A stretch of 13,276 bases of DNA from Lutibacter sp. (GTDB lineage Bacteria > Bacteroidota > Bacteroidia > Flavobacteriales > Flavobacteriaceae): the NCBI GenBank assembly GCA_030599055.1, contig JAUVOS010000049.1:1-13276 (forward strand), read 5' to 3'. A program made the position numbers and the translations under genes. The notes beneath the pieces were generated by a model. The model was not told the origin of the DNA. It saw only the letters and a list, made by a program, of their open reading frames with translations, and made no database searches. Shown in pieces: positions 1 through 6,049 of this stretch; position 1 is the stretch's first letter, and every line of letters starts with the position of its first letter.

Positions 1-156
1 CTCTCTTTGGTTGGCTGCTTGAACAAAAATACTAAGATTATCCAAAATTTGTTCTTGCCCTGTAAAGTCATCAAAACTCAAAGGACGTAACTGTTGTTCA
101 AATGCTACTTCTTCTTGTGAAAAATTAGTATTTTCAGGATCTAGGTTTTCGTTCAT
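1..156 (-). CDS. ruvB: Holliday junction branch-migration helicase RuvB, N-terminal fragment
   Basis: The first 52 codons of a gene that runs off the left edge of the window. The start is ATG at 156-154 and the frame is open to base 1. The peptide begins MNENLDPENTNF and contains LRPLSFDDFTGQEQILDNL, the typical N-terminus of RuvB (family pattern LRPxxFxDFxGQ), which precedes the AAA+ Walker A motif outside the window. By family knowledge RuvB forms the hexameric ATPase ring that drives branch migration of Holliday junctions with RuvA during recombination repair, in the cytoplasm. There is no Shine-Dalgarno sequence upstream, as is usual in this phylum. It lies 58 bp downstream of the secreted-protein gene on the same strand, and no terminator is evident between them, so co-transcription is possible. 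Identity is well supported despite the short length. Confidence 0.9.
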   Translation of the reverse strand, partial: MNENLDPENTNFSQEEVAFEQQLRPLSFDDFTGQEQILDNLSIFVQAANQRE

Positions 157-214
157 AAGCTGGTATTGAATGAAACGAAAGTAAGGATTTATTGTGGTAT
201 AAAAAAACGACTCT

Positions 215-1177
215 TTAGGGATAGTAAACATTACACCTATAACTTACAATATTCTCCCCCTTTGTTTTTAAGGTAATATAATATACTCCCTTTGTTAATT
301 TTGAAATATCTATAAATTCTTTTGGATTAAGTTTTTTAATGACATTTTCAGTACCTTTTAGCAGTAGTATTACATCAATTTTAAGAGAAGTATCTTCCTT
401 TTTAATGTGAAGTATCTTGAGCTTTTTATTATAAAAAATAACTACTCTATCTATTTTGTTTTGTTCACTTGCCCTGGTAATGTTTTTTAATTTTTTTGAA
501 ATTGTTTCTACTTTAGAGAGTTTTTTATATCCCTTTATATTTGATTTAATAAAGGCTTGTTCGGGGACGTCATATACAAGATCGTTTTTAGATGGAATTC
601 TTATCTCTTCTCTATAAATATACTTATTTTTAGATGGAATTCTTTCCCAATCTCCTTGTTGTAGCATTTTATAAGGTGTAGTATTCACTCGATGTGCTCT
701 GCCAGATCTCCATTTTATCTCCCCTGTTTTAGCATTGTAACTCATAGAGGTTTTACTACTATTATCGAAGGTAACAAAGTAGTCATCTGTCGTGACTGTT
801 TTTATGCCATTATGGTAAGTTATCCCTTTAATCAAAGAATCATTTTCAAAGTATTTGTAGTAAACTTTCCCATTACTAATTTTCTTAAATTTTCTTCTTT
901 TTGGTAATTTTTTCCATATAGGTTTATTTTTTCTTTCTTCTTCGGATCTTGTCCATAGTACTTTCTTTGTTCTTATGTCATAAAACTCATTATGATCTGC
1001 TGTGCTAAAGACATAGTAAAATCTTGTTTTTTTGTCTGTTTCATTTTTTAAAAAATAGTGTTTTCCTTTAATTGTTACGGGAATGCTATCAAAAAAGTTT
1101 ATTACTTTATTGCTTTCTGCATAGCTTGAAATACCTAAAAACAGAACTAACCAAAAAATGTGCTTATACAAATTCAT
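215..1177 (-). CDS. Secreted protein of unknown function with PQQ-like motifs and a T9SS-like C-terminal tail
   Basis: I do not recognise this 320-residue protein. Residues 1-20 form a clear signal peptide (K5, hydrophobic core, cleavage likely after SSYA), so it is exported. Two short segments resemble strands of beta-propeller repeats of the PQQ type: YDIRTKKVLW (66-75) and YNAKTGEIKW (147-156). Residues 179-206 hold an in-frame duplication built on RIPSKN. The last 75 or so residues follow the pattern of a type A T9SS sorting domain: strand-rich, then IDISKLTKGVYYITLKTKG (289-307), matching the family pattern idvSxLxkGvYfvkixt. The terminus SYRCNVYYP lacks the usual basic end, so the domain may be degenerate. 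The protein is rich in Lys, Tyr, Ile and Asn. It sits between the sdhB terminator and ruvB with its own candidate promoter. Coding status is good (long ORF, signal peptide); function is unknown. Confidence 0.75.
   Translation of the reverse strand: MNLYKHIFWLVLFLGISSYAESNKVINFFDSIPVTIKGKHYFLKNETDKKTRFYYVFSTADHNEFYDIRTKKVLWTRSEEERKNKPIWKKLPKRRKFKKISNGKVYYKYFENDSLIKGITYHNGIKTVTTDDYFVTFDNSSKTSMSYNAKTGEIKWRSGRAHRVNTTPYKMLQQGDWERIPSKNKYIYREEIRIPSKNDLVYDVPEQAFIKSNIKGYKKLSKVETISKKLKNITRASEQNKIDRVVIFYNKKLKILHIKKEDTSLKIDVILLLKGTENVIKKLNPKEFIDISKLTKGVYYITLKTKGENIVSYRCNVYYP
585..644 (-). repeat. Internal 42-bp in-frame tandem duplication
   Basis: An 18-bp block (tttttagatggaattctt on the plus strand) occurs identically at 585-602 and 627-644. 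The 42-bp offset is exactly 14 codons. In the encoded protein this gives RIPSKN at residues 179-184 and 193-198, followed in each copy by a Tyr/Glu-rich stretch that has diverged. This is seen directly and indicates a past tandem duplication inside the secreted-protein gene. Confidence 0.8.
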
Positions 1178-1193
1178 AGTTATTTCAATTCAA

Positions 1194-1223
1194 CAAATAT
1201 GCCATTGATAACGTTTGAGTCAA
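1194..1223 (-). promoter_or_regulatory. Candidate Bacteroidota promoter for the secreted-protein gene
   Basis: Read on the minus strand there is TTG (1223-1221), a 19-nt spacer, then CATATTTG (1201-1194). This matches the phylum consensus TTG-N17-23-TAnnTTTG at all but one fixed position. Transcription would begin roughly 10 nt before the ATG at 1177. The -33 TTG lies in the T-run that ends the sdhB terminator, so the two elements abut. Placement is inferred from the motif only. Confidence 0.4.
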
Positions 1224-1255
1224 AAAAAAACGACTTTCATAGAAAATGAAAGCCG
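1222..1255 (-). terminator. Intrinsic terminator of the sdhCAB operon
   Basis: On the minus strand the arm CGGCTTTCAT (1255-1246), a 5-nt loop and the arm ATGAAAGTCG (1240-1231) form a 10-bp stem with one G-U pair, followed by nine T residues (1230-1222). The pair that is G-U in minus-strand RNA becomes A-C in plus-strand RNA, and only the minus strand has the following T-run, so its direction is clear. It begins 25 bp after the sdhB stop. Confidence 0.88.
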
Positions 1256-1280
1256 ATTTAAATATATGATCTTGTGTTAA

Positions 1281-2027
1281 CTATGTTGCTTTACAAAGTG
1301 CTCTGTTAAACTCATAGTTCATACGAGCGATGTCTAACAATTGTACTTCTTGAGGACAAACCATTGCACAAGCTCCGGTATGTGTACAGCTACCAAAACC
1401 TTCTTCATCATGAGCTGTTATCATGTATTCAATACGTTCTTTCCGCTCAACTTGACCTTGTGGTAATTTTGCAAGATGCGAAATTTTAGCTGACACAAAT
1501 AAGGCTGCTGATGAGTTTTTACAAGTTGCTACACAAGCGCCACAACCGATACACGCTGCTGAATCAAAAGCTGATTCTGATATATTGTGATGAATAGGTA
1601 TATTGTTGGCTTCCGGCGCATTTCCTGTCAATGCAGAAATATAACCACCAGCTTGGATAATTGTATCAAAGCTATCACGATTTACTTTTAAATCACGAAT
1701 TACCGGGAATGCTTTCGCCCTAAAGGGTTCAATGAAAATAGTGTCACCATCTTTAAAGGAACGCATATGTGTTTGACAAGTAGTGTAATGCGATTCCGGG
1801 CCATGGGCTTGACCGTTGATAACCAAAGAACATTGTCCACAAATTCCTTCACGACAATCATGATCGAATTCTACAGAACGCTCTCCCTTAACTGCTAAAC
1901 TTTCATTTAGCATATCCAGCATTTCCAAAAAGGACATATCTTGTTCAACCTCATTTAATTGAAAGGTTTCTAATTTCCCTTTTGACTTTGGGCCATCTTG
2001 TCGCCAAATTTTTAATGTGATTTTCAT
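1281..2027 (-). CDS. sdhB: Succinate dehydrogenase / fumarate reductase iron-sulfur subunit
   Basis: Electron-transfer subunit of complex II, on the cytoplasmic face of the inner membrane, passing electrons from the SdhA flavin through three Fe-S clusters to the quinone site. The 248 residues contain all the expected ligands. The [2Fe-2S] cluster has C58, C63, C66 (CREGICGQC) and C84. The [4Fe-4S] cluster has C159, C162, C165 (CIGCGAC) and C224. The [3Fe-4S] cluster has C169, C214 and C220 (CTHTGAC). Length and layout fit the SdhB of Bacteroidota and other menaquinone-type complexes. It is the last gene of sdhC-sdhA-sdhB, 82 bp after sdhA, and is followed by a strong terminator. No Shine-Dalgarno sequence precedes ATG 2027; the leader consists instead of heptamer repeats. 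Whether the enzyme runs mainly as a dehydrogenase or a fumarate reductase cannot be told from sequence. Confidence 0.97.
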   Translation of the reverse strand: MKITLKIWRQDGPKSKGKLETFQLNEVEQDMSFLEMLDMLNESLAVKGERSVEFDHDCREGICGQCSLVINGQAHGPESHYTTCQTHMRSFKDGDTIFIEPFRAKAFPVIRDLKVNRDSFDTIIQAGGYISALTGNAPEANNIPIHHNISESAFDSAACIGCGACVATCKNSSAALFVSAKISHLAKLPQGQVERKERIEYMITAHDEEGFGSCTHTGACAMVCPQEVQLLDIARMNYEFNRALCKAT

Positions 2028-2034
2028 GTTAATT

Positions 2035-2068
2035 AGATTTGAGATTTGAGATTTGAGATTTGAGATTG
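2035..2068. repeat. Heptamer tandem repeat (AGATTTG)n in the sdhA-sdhB spacer
   Basis: Four perfect copies of AGATTTG (2035-2041, 2042-2048, 2049-2055, 2056-2062) are followed by a shortened fifth (AGATTG, 2063-2068). On the coding strand the unit reads CAAATCT and ends 7 bp before the sdhB ATG, so it forms the immediate untranslated leader. The rest of the spacer (2078-2104) carries degenerate related text (tctcaatac, acatctatt, gtctcacatctatt), which suggests an older, decayed array. Confidence 0.9.
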
Positions 2069-2109
2069 AGAACTAATAAGTCTCAATACTAACATCTATT
2101 GTCTCACAT

Positions 2110-4023
2110 CTATTTATAACTACGTGTTTTAACTTCTATATCATGGAACTCTAAATGCTCTTTATGTAACTTCCAATCTGGTTTGCCTAGCCATTCCCAT
2201 GCAGCTGAATACATAAACTCTTTGTCGTTACGTTTTGCTTCACCATCTTCTGATACAAATTCTTCTCTGTAATGTGCTCCACAACTTTCATTTCTACTCA
2301 GTGCATCTTTAGCCATCAATTCGGCAATCTCTAGGTAATCAGCTAAACGACCTGCTTTTTCAAGTTCGGAATTCATGCCATTTGCTTCTCCATAAATTGC
2401 TGCATCGTTCCAAAATTGTTTTCGAAGTTTTTTAATTTCTTTAATTGCCCAAATCAAACCTTTTTCATTACGAGACATGGCAACTTCCTTAAACATAATC
2501 TTACCTAAAGCTCTGTGTATTCTATCAACAGGTGTTTTACCTTTAATAGACAACAACTTTTCTAATTTATCTTTTACAGCTTTTTCAACTTCATCAAACT
2601 CTGGTGTATCTGTGGGGATAGGTCCTGTACGAATCTCATTTGCTAAAAAATTTGAAATCGTATTTGGTAAGACAAAGTTTCCATCTACAGAGGCTTGCAA
2701 TAAGGAATTGGCTCCTAATCTGTTTGCACCATGATCTGCAAAATTTGCTTCACCAACTGCATACAAACCGGGTATTGTAGTTCCCAATTCGTAATCTACC
2801 CAAAGTCCGCCCATAGAGAAGTGAGCTGCAGGAGAAATTTTCATCGGTTCTTTATACGCATCAATTCCTGTTATCTTTTTATACATGGTAAATAAGTTAC
2901 CATATCGTTCTTTAATAGTTGCCACTCCTAGTTTACCAATTGCTGTTCTAAAGTCTAAATAAACTGCATTTTTCAATTTTCCAACTCCGTGACCGGCATC
3001 CATTCTTTCTTTTGCTGCACGAGAAGCCACATCACGTGGTACCAAGTTTCCAAAAGCTGGATAACGTCTTTCTAAATAATAGTCTCTATCTTCACTCGGA
3101 ATATCATTTGGCAATCGATCATCATCTTTTTTCAAAGGCACCCATATACGACCATCATTACGTAAAGATTCAGACATTAAAGTCAGTTTAGACTGATGAT
3201 CTCCCGCTTGTGGTAGTGCCGTTGGGTGAATTTGTGTCCAAGAAGGATTGGCAAAAAATGCTCCTTTTTTATGTGCTCTCCATGTAGCTGAAACATTTGA
3301 GTTCATTGCCAAAGTGGATAAGTAATAGATTTTTCCAAAGCCTCCTGTTCCTAAAACAACAGCATGTGCCGAGTGACGCTCAATTTTTCCGGTTACTAAA
3401 TCACGGACAATCACACCACGTGCTTTACCATCTACAAGAACAAAGTCAAGAATTTCATGACGATTATATTGTGTCAAAGTCCCTTTTTTCACTTGTTTCA
3501 TCATGGCTTGGTAGGTCGCCATTAGTAATTGTTGTCCTGTTTGTCCTCTAGCATAAAAAGTACGTGATACTAGAACTCCTCCAAAAGAACGGTTACTCAA
3601 ATACCCACTATATTCTCTACCAAAGGGCACTCCTTGTGCTGTCATATGATCTATAAGATCAACAGACAATTGCGCCATTCTATATACGTTAGATTCTCTT
3701 GAGCGGTAATCGCCACCTTTTATAGTGTCGTAGAACATTTTATAGATTGTATCACCGTCATTTTGATAGTTCTTGGCTGCATTTACACCACCTTGAGCGG
3801 CAACTGAATGCGAACGACGACCAGAATCTTGAAAAAAGAAAGTTTTTACATTGTAACCTAGTTCTGCTAAGGATGCTGAAGCCCCGCCACCAGATAAACC
3901 AGCACCAACGACAATAACATCAATTTTTTTACGATTGGCAGGATTTACAAGATCTTTATGCTCGTTGTATAATCTCCATTTATCTTTTAATGCTCCTTTT
4001 GGTTCTTTTGCGTTTAAAGCCAT
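2110..4023 (-). CDS. sdhA: Succinate dehydrogenase / fumarate reductase flavoprotein subunit
   Basis: Catalytic subunit that interconverts succinate and fumarate in the TCA cycle, bound to SdhB on the cytoplasmic side of the membrane. The 637 residues show the FAD dinucleotide fold (VVGAGLSGGG, 38-47) and the segment RRSHSVAAQGG, whose H72 corresponds to the histidine that carries covalent FAD. Active-site residues are present: H266 (QIHPTAL), the catalytic arginine R335 (RDVASRA), H401 (AAHFSMGG) and R435 (ANRLGANSLL). The C-terminal helical domain includes SRNESCGAHYREEF. Length and the MALNAKEPKG lead-in fit the Bacteroidota SdhA group. The start is ATG 4023, 69 bp after sdhC. That spacer contains a 7-bp inverted repeat (AATATCA 4050-4056 and TGATATT 4064-4070) of unknown significance. 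Nothing in the sequence looks broken. Confidence 0.97.
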   Translation of the reverse strand: MALNAKEPKGALKDKWRLYNEHKDLVNPANRKKIDVIVVGAGLSGGGASASLAELGYNVKTFFFQDSGRRSHSVAAQGGVNAAKNYQNDGDTIYKMFYDTIKGGDYRSRESNVYRMAQLSVDLIDHMTAQGVPFGREYSGYLSNRSFGGVLVSRTFYARGQTGQQLLMATYQAMMKQVKKGTLTQYNRHEILDFVLVDGKARGVIVRDLVTGKIERHSAHAVVLGTGGFGKIYYLSTLAMNSNVSATWRAHKKGAFFANPSWTQIHPTALPQAGDHQSKLTLMSESLRNDGRIWVPLKKDDDRLPNDIPSEDRDYYLERRYPAFGNLVPRDVASRAAKERMDAGHGVGKLKNAVYLDFRTAIGKLGVATIKERYGNLFTMYKKITGIDAYKEPMKISPAAHFSMGGLWVDYELGTTIPGLYAVGEANFADHGANRLGANSLLQASVDGNFVLPNTISNFLANEIRTGPIPTDTPEFDEVEKAVKDKLEKLLSIKGKTPVDRIHRALGKIMFKEVAMSRNEKGLIWAIKEIKKLRKQFWNDAAIYGEANGMNSELEKAGRLADYLEIAELMAKDALSRNESCGAHYREEFVSEDGEAKRNDKEFMYSAAWEWLGKPDWKLHKEHLEFHDIEVKTRSYK

Positions 4024-4092
4024 AATTTTATTTTAAATTCCAAACTTTAAATATCAAATATTATGATATTAAAAATTTGTAGGATTTATTAT

Positions 4093-4779
4093 TTATTGAA
4101 AGTATATGATTAATGGTATAATACCATAAAGTACAGCCATTAAGATAGCGAGACATAGTCCAATATACTTCATTACATTCATTATTGATTTAGGATAGAT
4201 TCCTAACGAGCGATGTGCACTTAGGATGCCGTGCGCCAAGTGAAAACCTAAAGAAATTATCCCTATTAAATAAAGTACGAGTACCCAAGTTTGTTTGAAA
4301 GTGCCTACTACTAATTCATATAAATCATGTTCTGTTCCCAAAACTTTGTACTTTAACCAAAATTGCCCCATATGAATCACAATAAAAATACCGATTATAG
4401 TCCCCAATATCCCCATATTACGAGAATACCAATTACTGGTAGAATTATCTATTTTTACGTATTTTTCTCCATGTGCTTTCCAATTTTTTACAGTAATAAG
4501 TAAAGCATCAATTACGTGTATCGCTAAACCTATATACAATATCCACGCTACAACACTAATAGGCCAAAAATGGACTAGAAAATGCGAATATGCATTGTAC
4601 ATATCATGTTGATTTGCCACATTGCTCCAAAATTCTATAGGAAAAAATGAATCCGGAATAATGAGAATAAGATTCCCTACTAAATGAATAATGAGAAAAA
4701 AAACAGTAAAAAGTCCGGTTACGGCCATTATATTCTTACGTGCAACCGATGTTTTGAAGAGTCCTTGTATAAATGCCAT
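4093..4779 (-). CDS. sdhC: Succinate dehydrogenase cytochrome b subunit (single membrane anchor)
   Basis: Membrane anchor of complex II; by family it holds two b haems and the menaquinone site. I place the start at ATG 4779 (228 residues, MAFIQGLFKTSVARKN) rather than the in-frame ATG at 4842. The 21 extra residues are low-complexity Lys/Phe/Asn, lie in promoter-like AT-rich DNA, and do not fit the family start. Five hydrophobic segments are visible at about 18-41, 73-96, 122-142, 164-185 and 202-226. H32, H88, H136 and H180 lie in or beside four of them at spacings similar to the four axial haem ligands of the Wolinella FrdC type, so a di-haem anchor is likely (inference). There is no separate sdhD, as expected for this type. 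It is the first gene of sdhCAB. Confidence 0.92.
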   Translation of the reverse strand: MAFIQGLFKTSVARKNIMAVTGLFTVFFLIIHLVGNLILIIPDSFFPIEFWSNVANQHDMYNAYSHFLVHFWPISVVAWILYIGLAIHVIDALLITVKNWKAHGEKYVKIDNSTSNWYSRNMGILGTIIGIFIVIHMGQFWLKYKVLGTEHDLYELVVGTFKQTWVLVLYLIGIISLGFHLAHGILSAHRSLGIYPKSIMNVMKYIGLCLAILMAVLYGIIPLIIYFQ

Positions 4780-4836
4780 AGGGCTTACTTTTAAATTTAA
4801 GTTTCCAAATTTAGAGTATTTAAAAAATTTAAAACA

Positions 4837-4848
4837 TGACAAATGTCA
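4837..4848. promoter_or_regulatory. Palindrome upstream of sdhC, possible operator
   Basis: TGACA-AA-TGTCA is a perfect 5-bp inverted repeat with a 2-bp centre, 58 bp upstream of the chosen sdhC start and close to the candidate -7 elements. Its size and position suit a transcription-factor half-site pair, but I cannot assign it to a regulator, and short palindromes occur by chance in AT-rich DNA. Confidence 0.25.
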
Positions 4849-4878
4849 AAATAAAAAAGTGCTGTGTCTTATTTATAA

Positions 4879-4886
4879 CAAATCTA
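4879..4886 (-). promoter_or_regulatory. Candidate -7 element for sdhCAB
   Basis: The minus strand reads TAGATTTG, an exact match to TAnnTTTG, 100 bp before ATG 4779. A second exact match, TAAATTTG, lies at 4813-4806 and would give a leader of about 20 nt. Neither has a TTG at the ideal 17-23 nt distance; the nearer one has TTG 26 nt upstream. The 181-bp fbp-sdhC spacer shows no convincing terminator, so read-through from fbp is also possible. Confidence 0.3.
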
Positions 4887-4960
4887 AATAAAAACACCTA
4901 TTTGTATTGTATATAGCTAACCTGTAAAAGAATCAAAGACTTTACCTTGCAATAAACTAG

Positions 4961-5983
4961 CTAGTAGTCTGCGTTTTTTGGGTACTTAGACATAAACTCT
5001 TCAGCTTTTTCAACCATTTCTTTACTTCCGATAAAAATGGGGACTCTTTGATGTAATTCGGTTGGTTCAACATCCATAATGCATTTATAACCATCACTTG
5101 CCTTTCCACCGGCTTGTTCAGCTAAAAATGCCATCGGATTGCATTCATACAACAAACGTAGTTTTCCTTTGGGTGCTTTTGTTGTCGTTGGGTAGATATA
5201 AATACCGCCTTTTATCATATTTCTGTGAAAATCAGAAACTAAAGAGCCTATGTATCTCGAAGTATAGGGTCTGTCTTCTTCTTCTTCTTGGCAATACTTC
5301 AAATAATCTTTTACTCCTTGCGGAAAATGAATATAATTACCTTCGTTTATTGAATAAATCTTTCCTCCTTTTGGAAATTTCATATTAGGATGCGATAAAT
5401 ACCAAACACCCAACGCAGGATTTAAGGTAAAACCATTTACACCAAAGCCTGTAGTGTAAACTAACATTGTAGATGTTCCATACACCACATAACCTGCAGC
5501 AACTTGTTCTCTACCCTTTTGTAAAAAATCTTCCTTAGTGGCTAATCCCCCATTTGGAGATACACGTCTGTAAACAGAAAAAATAGTCCCTACCGATACA
5601 TTTACATCAATATTAGAAGAGCCATCTAAAGGGTCTGTTAAAACTACATATTTGTGTTCAAAGCCGCCATCTTTCTCTTTAACGAGCACAAAATCATCTT
5701 CTTCTTCGCTAGCAACTCCACATACAATTCTTCTTTTTCTCAATGTTTTCATAAAGACATCATTGGCATATATATCTAGCTTTTGTTGCGTTTCTCCCTG
5801 TACGTTTACATTTCCTGCTGATCCTAAAATATCGACCAAACCGGCTTTATTAACCTCGTGGTTTACGACTTTAGCAGCAAGTTTGATTGAATTTAAAAGT
5901 CTTGATAACTCTCCTTCGGAATATTTGAATTGGTTTTGGTTTTTGATAATAAACTCACCTAAAGTTTTTGATTTATGACCCAT
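4961..5983 (-). CDS. fbp: Fructose-1,6-bisphosphatase, class 1
   Basis: Gluconeogenic enzyme that hydrolyses fructose 1,6-bisphosphate to fructose 6-phosphate, in the cytoplasm. The 340 residues follow the class 1 fold. The acidic metal loop SEEEDD (92-97) and DPLDGSSNID (117-126) supply metal ligands, and E280 (LLYECNP) is the further conserved ligand. Substrate-binding residues R243 and Y244 (SRYIGS), Y264 and K274 are present at the same numbers as in the human enzyme. This excludes the class 2 (GlpX) and class 3 types. The start at ATG 5983 gives MGHKSKTLGEFI, a normal class 1 lead-in. The gene diverges from the aspartate-kinase-like gene across a 66-bp spacer and lies 181 bp upstream of sdhC on the same strand. 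I could not find a clear promoter for it. No anomalies in the protein. Confidence 0.96.
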   Translation of the reverse strand: MGHKSKTLGEFIIKNQNQFKYSEGELSRLLNSIKLAAKVVNHEVNKAGLVDILGSAGNVNVQGETQQKLDIYANDVFMKTLRKRRIVCGVASEEEDDFVLVKEKDGGFEHKYVVLTDPLDGSSNIDVNVSVGTIFSVYRRVSPNGGLATKEDFLQKGREQVAAGYVVYGTSTMLVYTTGFGVNGFTLNPALGVWYLSHPNMKFPKGGKIYSINEGNYIHFPQGVKDYLKYCQEEEEDRPYTSRYIGSLVSDFHRNMIKGGIYIYPTTTKAPKGKLRLLYECNPMAFLAEQAGGKASDGYKCIMDVEPTELHQRVPIFIGSKEMVEKAEEFMSKYPKNADY

Positions 5984-5996
5984 ACTGTTTTTTTTA

Positions 5997-6024
5997 TTGG
6001 TTATATAAATAAACTGTAAATTCG
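5997..6024 (+). promoter_or_regulatory. Candidate promoter of the aspartate-kinase-like gene
   Basis: TTG (5997-5999), a 17-nt spacer and TAAATTCG (6017-6024) match the Bacteroidota pattern TTG-N17-23-TAnnTTTG with one mismatch. Transcription would start near 6030, leaving about 20 nt before the GTG start. It lies in the 66-bp spacer shared with divergent fbp. Confidence 0.35.
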
Positions 6025-6049
6025 CAACGTATTTTAAATTCTATTTAAT

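Noticed and set aside
692..907. Plus-strand ORF of 71 codons inside the secreted-protein gene.
   Set aside because: It is antisense to a longer ORF that has a signal peptide and a recognisable C-terminal pattern, and has no domain or promoter of its own.
2035..2068. The heptamer array as a CRISPR or attachment site.
   Set aside because: The units are 7 bp with no spacers, and there are no cas genes, integrase or tRNA nearby.
4780..4842. N-terminal extension of SdhC from ATG 4842 (21 extra residues).
   Set aside because: The extension is AT-driven Lys/Phe/Asn text overlapping promoter-like elements and a palindrome. The family start fits ATG 4779.
4901..4960. Possible terminator after fbp (GTAAAAG...CTTTAC).
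   Set aside because: The stem is short, AT-rich and mismatched, and has no following T-run on the minus strand.
5652..5978. Plus-strand ORF of 108 codons opposite fbp.
   Set aside because: It is the antisense shadow of a fully conserved fructose-1,6-bisphosphatase; the Ser/Phe-rich composition reflects the complement of Lys/Glu codons.
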